From the NCBI RefSeq assembly GCF_047971185.1, contig NZ_JBKDZH010000012.1:1-64000 (forward strand): 64,000 nucleotides of DNA, read 5' to 3'. This document shows positions 63,947 through 64,000 of this stretch, piece by piece. The position numbers were made by a program, and so were the translations under genes. The DNA is from Kluyvera sp047971185 (lineage in GTDB: Bacteria > Pseudomonadota > Gammaproteobacteria > Enterobacterales > Enterobacteriaceae). Positions within the stretch are counted from its first letter, which is position 1, and each line of letters begins with the position of its first letter. The notes beneath the pieces were generated by a model. It saw nothing but the letters and a program-made list of their open reading frames with translations. It was not told the origin of the DNA and did not search any database.

Positions 63947-64000
63947 ATGTCCGAGCTCGATGCGCGTCAGGTAGCCCAACGTATTGATACCGTATTGGAT
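63947..64000 (+). CDS. yciZ: UPF0509 protein YciZ, 5' part (cut by window end)
   Basis: Only the first 18 codons are in the window: MSELDARQVAQRIDTVLD. This matches the start of E. coli YciZ, a 57-residue protein of unknown function, at the same place after pdeR. AGGA lies upstream of the ATG. Confidence 0.85.
   Translation, partial: MSELDARQVAQRIDTVLD

Overview
The window is chromosomal DNA from a member of the Enterobacteriaceae. Gene content and order match the Escherichia coli pykF-lpp-ldtE-suf, ttcA-dbpA-zntB, mppA-mpaA-ycjG-tpx, tyrR-ycjF-ycjX-psp and sap-fabI-yciW-rnb-pdeR-yciZ blocks. Protein sequences are close to E. coli but not identical. The order is compressed and several blocks carry lineage-specific genes, as in Enterobacter, Klebsiella or Kosakonia relatives. 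The genus cannot be fixed by reading alone. Comparisons with E. coli are from memory of its gene order.

Layout. 1-8.2 kb: 3' end of pykF, lpp with its promoter and terminator, the L,D-transpeptidase ldtE, and the complete sufABCDSE iron-sulfur operon behind a Fur box. 8.2-12.8 kb: an AT-richer accessory patch. It holds a decayed umuC fragment, the tail of a phage-type integrase lying beside one copy of a 27/28-bp direct repeat, four small unknown genes, and an intact SOS-controlled umuDC pair with a perfect LexA box. 13-16.8 kb: ttcA, dbpA, the small RNA FnrS with its FNR site, and zntB. 16.9-23 kb: a chemoreceptor without a ligand domain, divergent from an MHYT-GGDEF-EAL protein; then a LysR regulator divergent from two small DMT transporters. 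23-29 kb: a PfpI-like protein, an aldo/keto reductase and the murein-peptide recycling genes mppA, mpaA and ycjG, then tpx. 29-33 kb: an apparent sugar-catabolic insertion (AraC regulator, unknown 553-residue protein, LacY-type permease) between tpx and tyrR. 34.8-39.9 kb: a five-gene peptide/nickel-type ABC transporter between tyrR and ycjF. 40-45.2 kb: ycjXF and the phage-shock genes pspABCD/pspF, without pspE. 45.3-51.3 kb: an accessory stretch where E. coli has puu genes: two small unknown genes, a DHA2 exporter, an M20 amidohydrolase, and a divergent AraC-type regulator whose long C-terminus looks like a catalytically dead GH39 glycosidase. 51.4-64 kb: sapABCDF, fabI, a REP pair, yciW, rnb, a DUF4823 lipoprotein, pdeR and the start of yciZ.

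Themes. Envelope maintenance runs through the window: Lpp and LdtE act on peptidoglycan attachment and crosslinking, MppA/MpaA/YcjG recycle murein peptides, and Psp responds to inner-membrane damage. Stress functions (Suf, Tpx, FnrS, UmuDC) sit between them.

The least ordinary items are the GH39-pseudoenzyme regulator with its amidohydrolase/exporter partners, the sugar cluster with an unrecognised 553-residue protein and altered permease residues, the decayed integrative element at 8.4-9.85 kb, and a 57-codon gene at 46.0 kb with its own promoter, ribosome-binding site and terminator. No CRISPR array, complete insertion sequence, rRNA or tRNA was seen.
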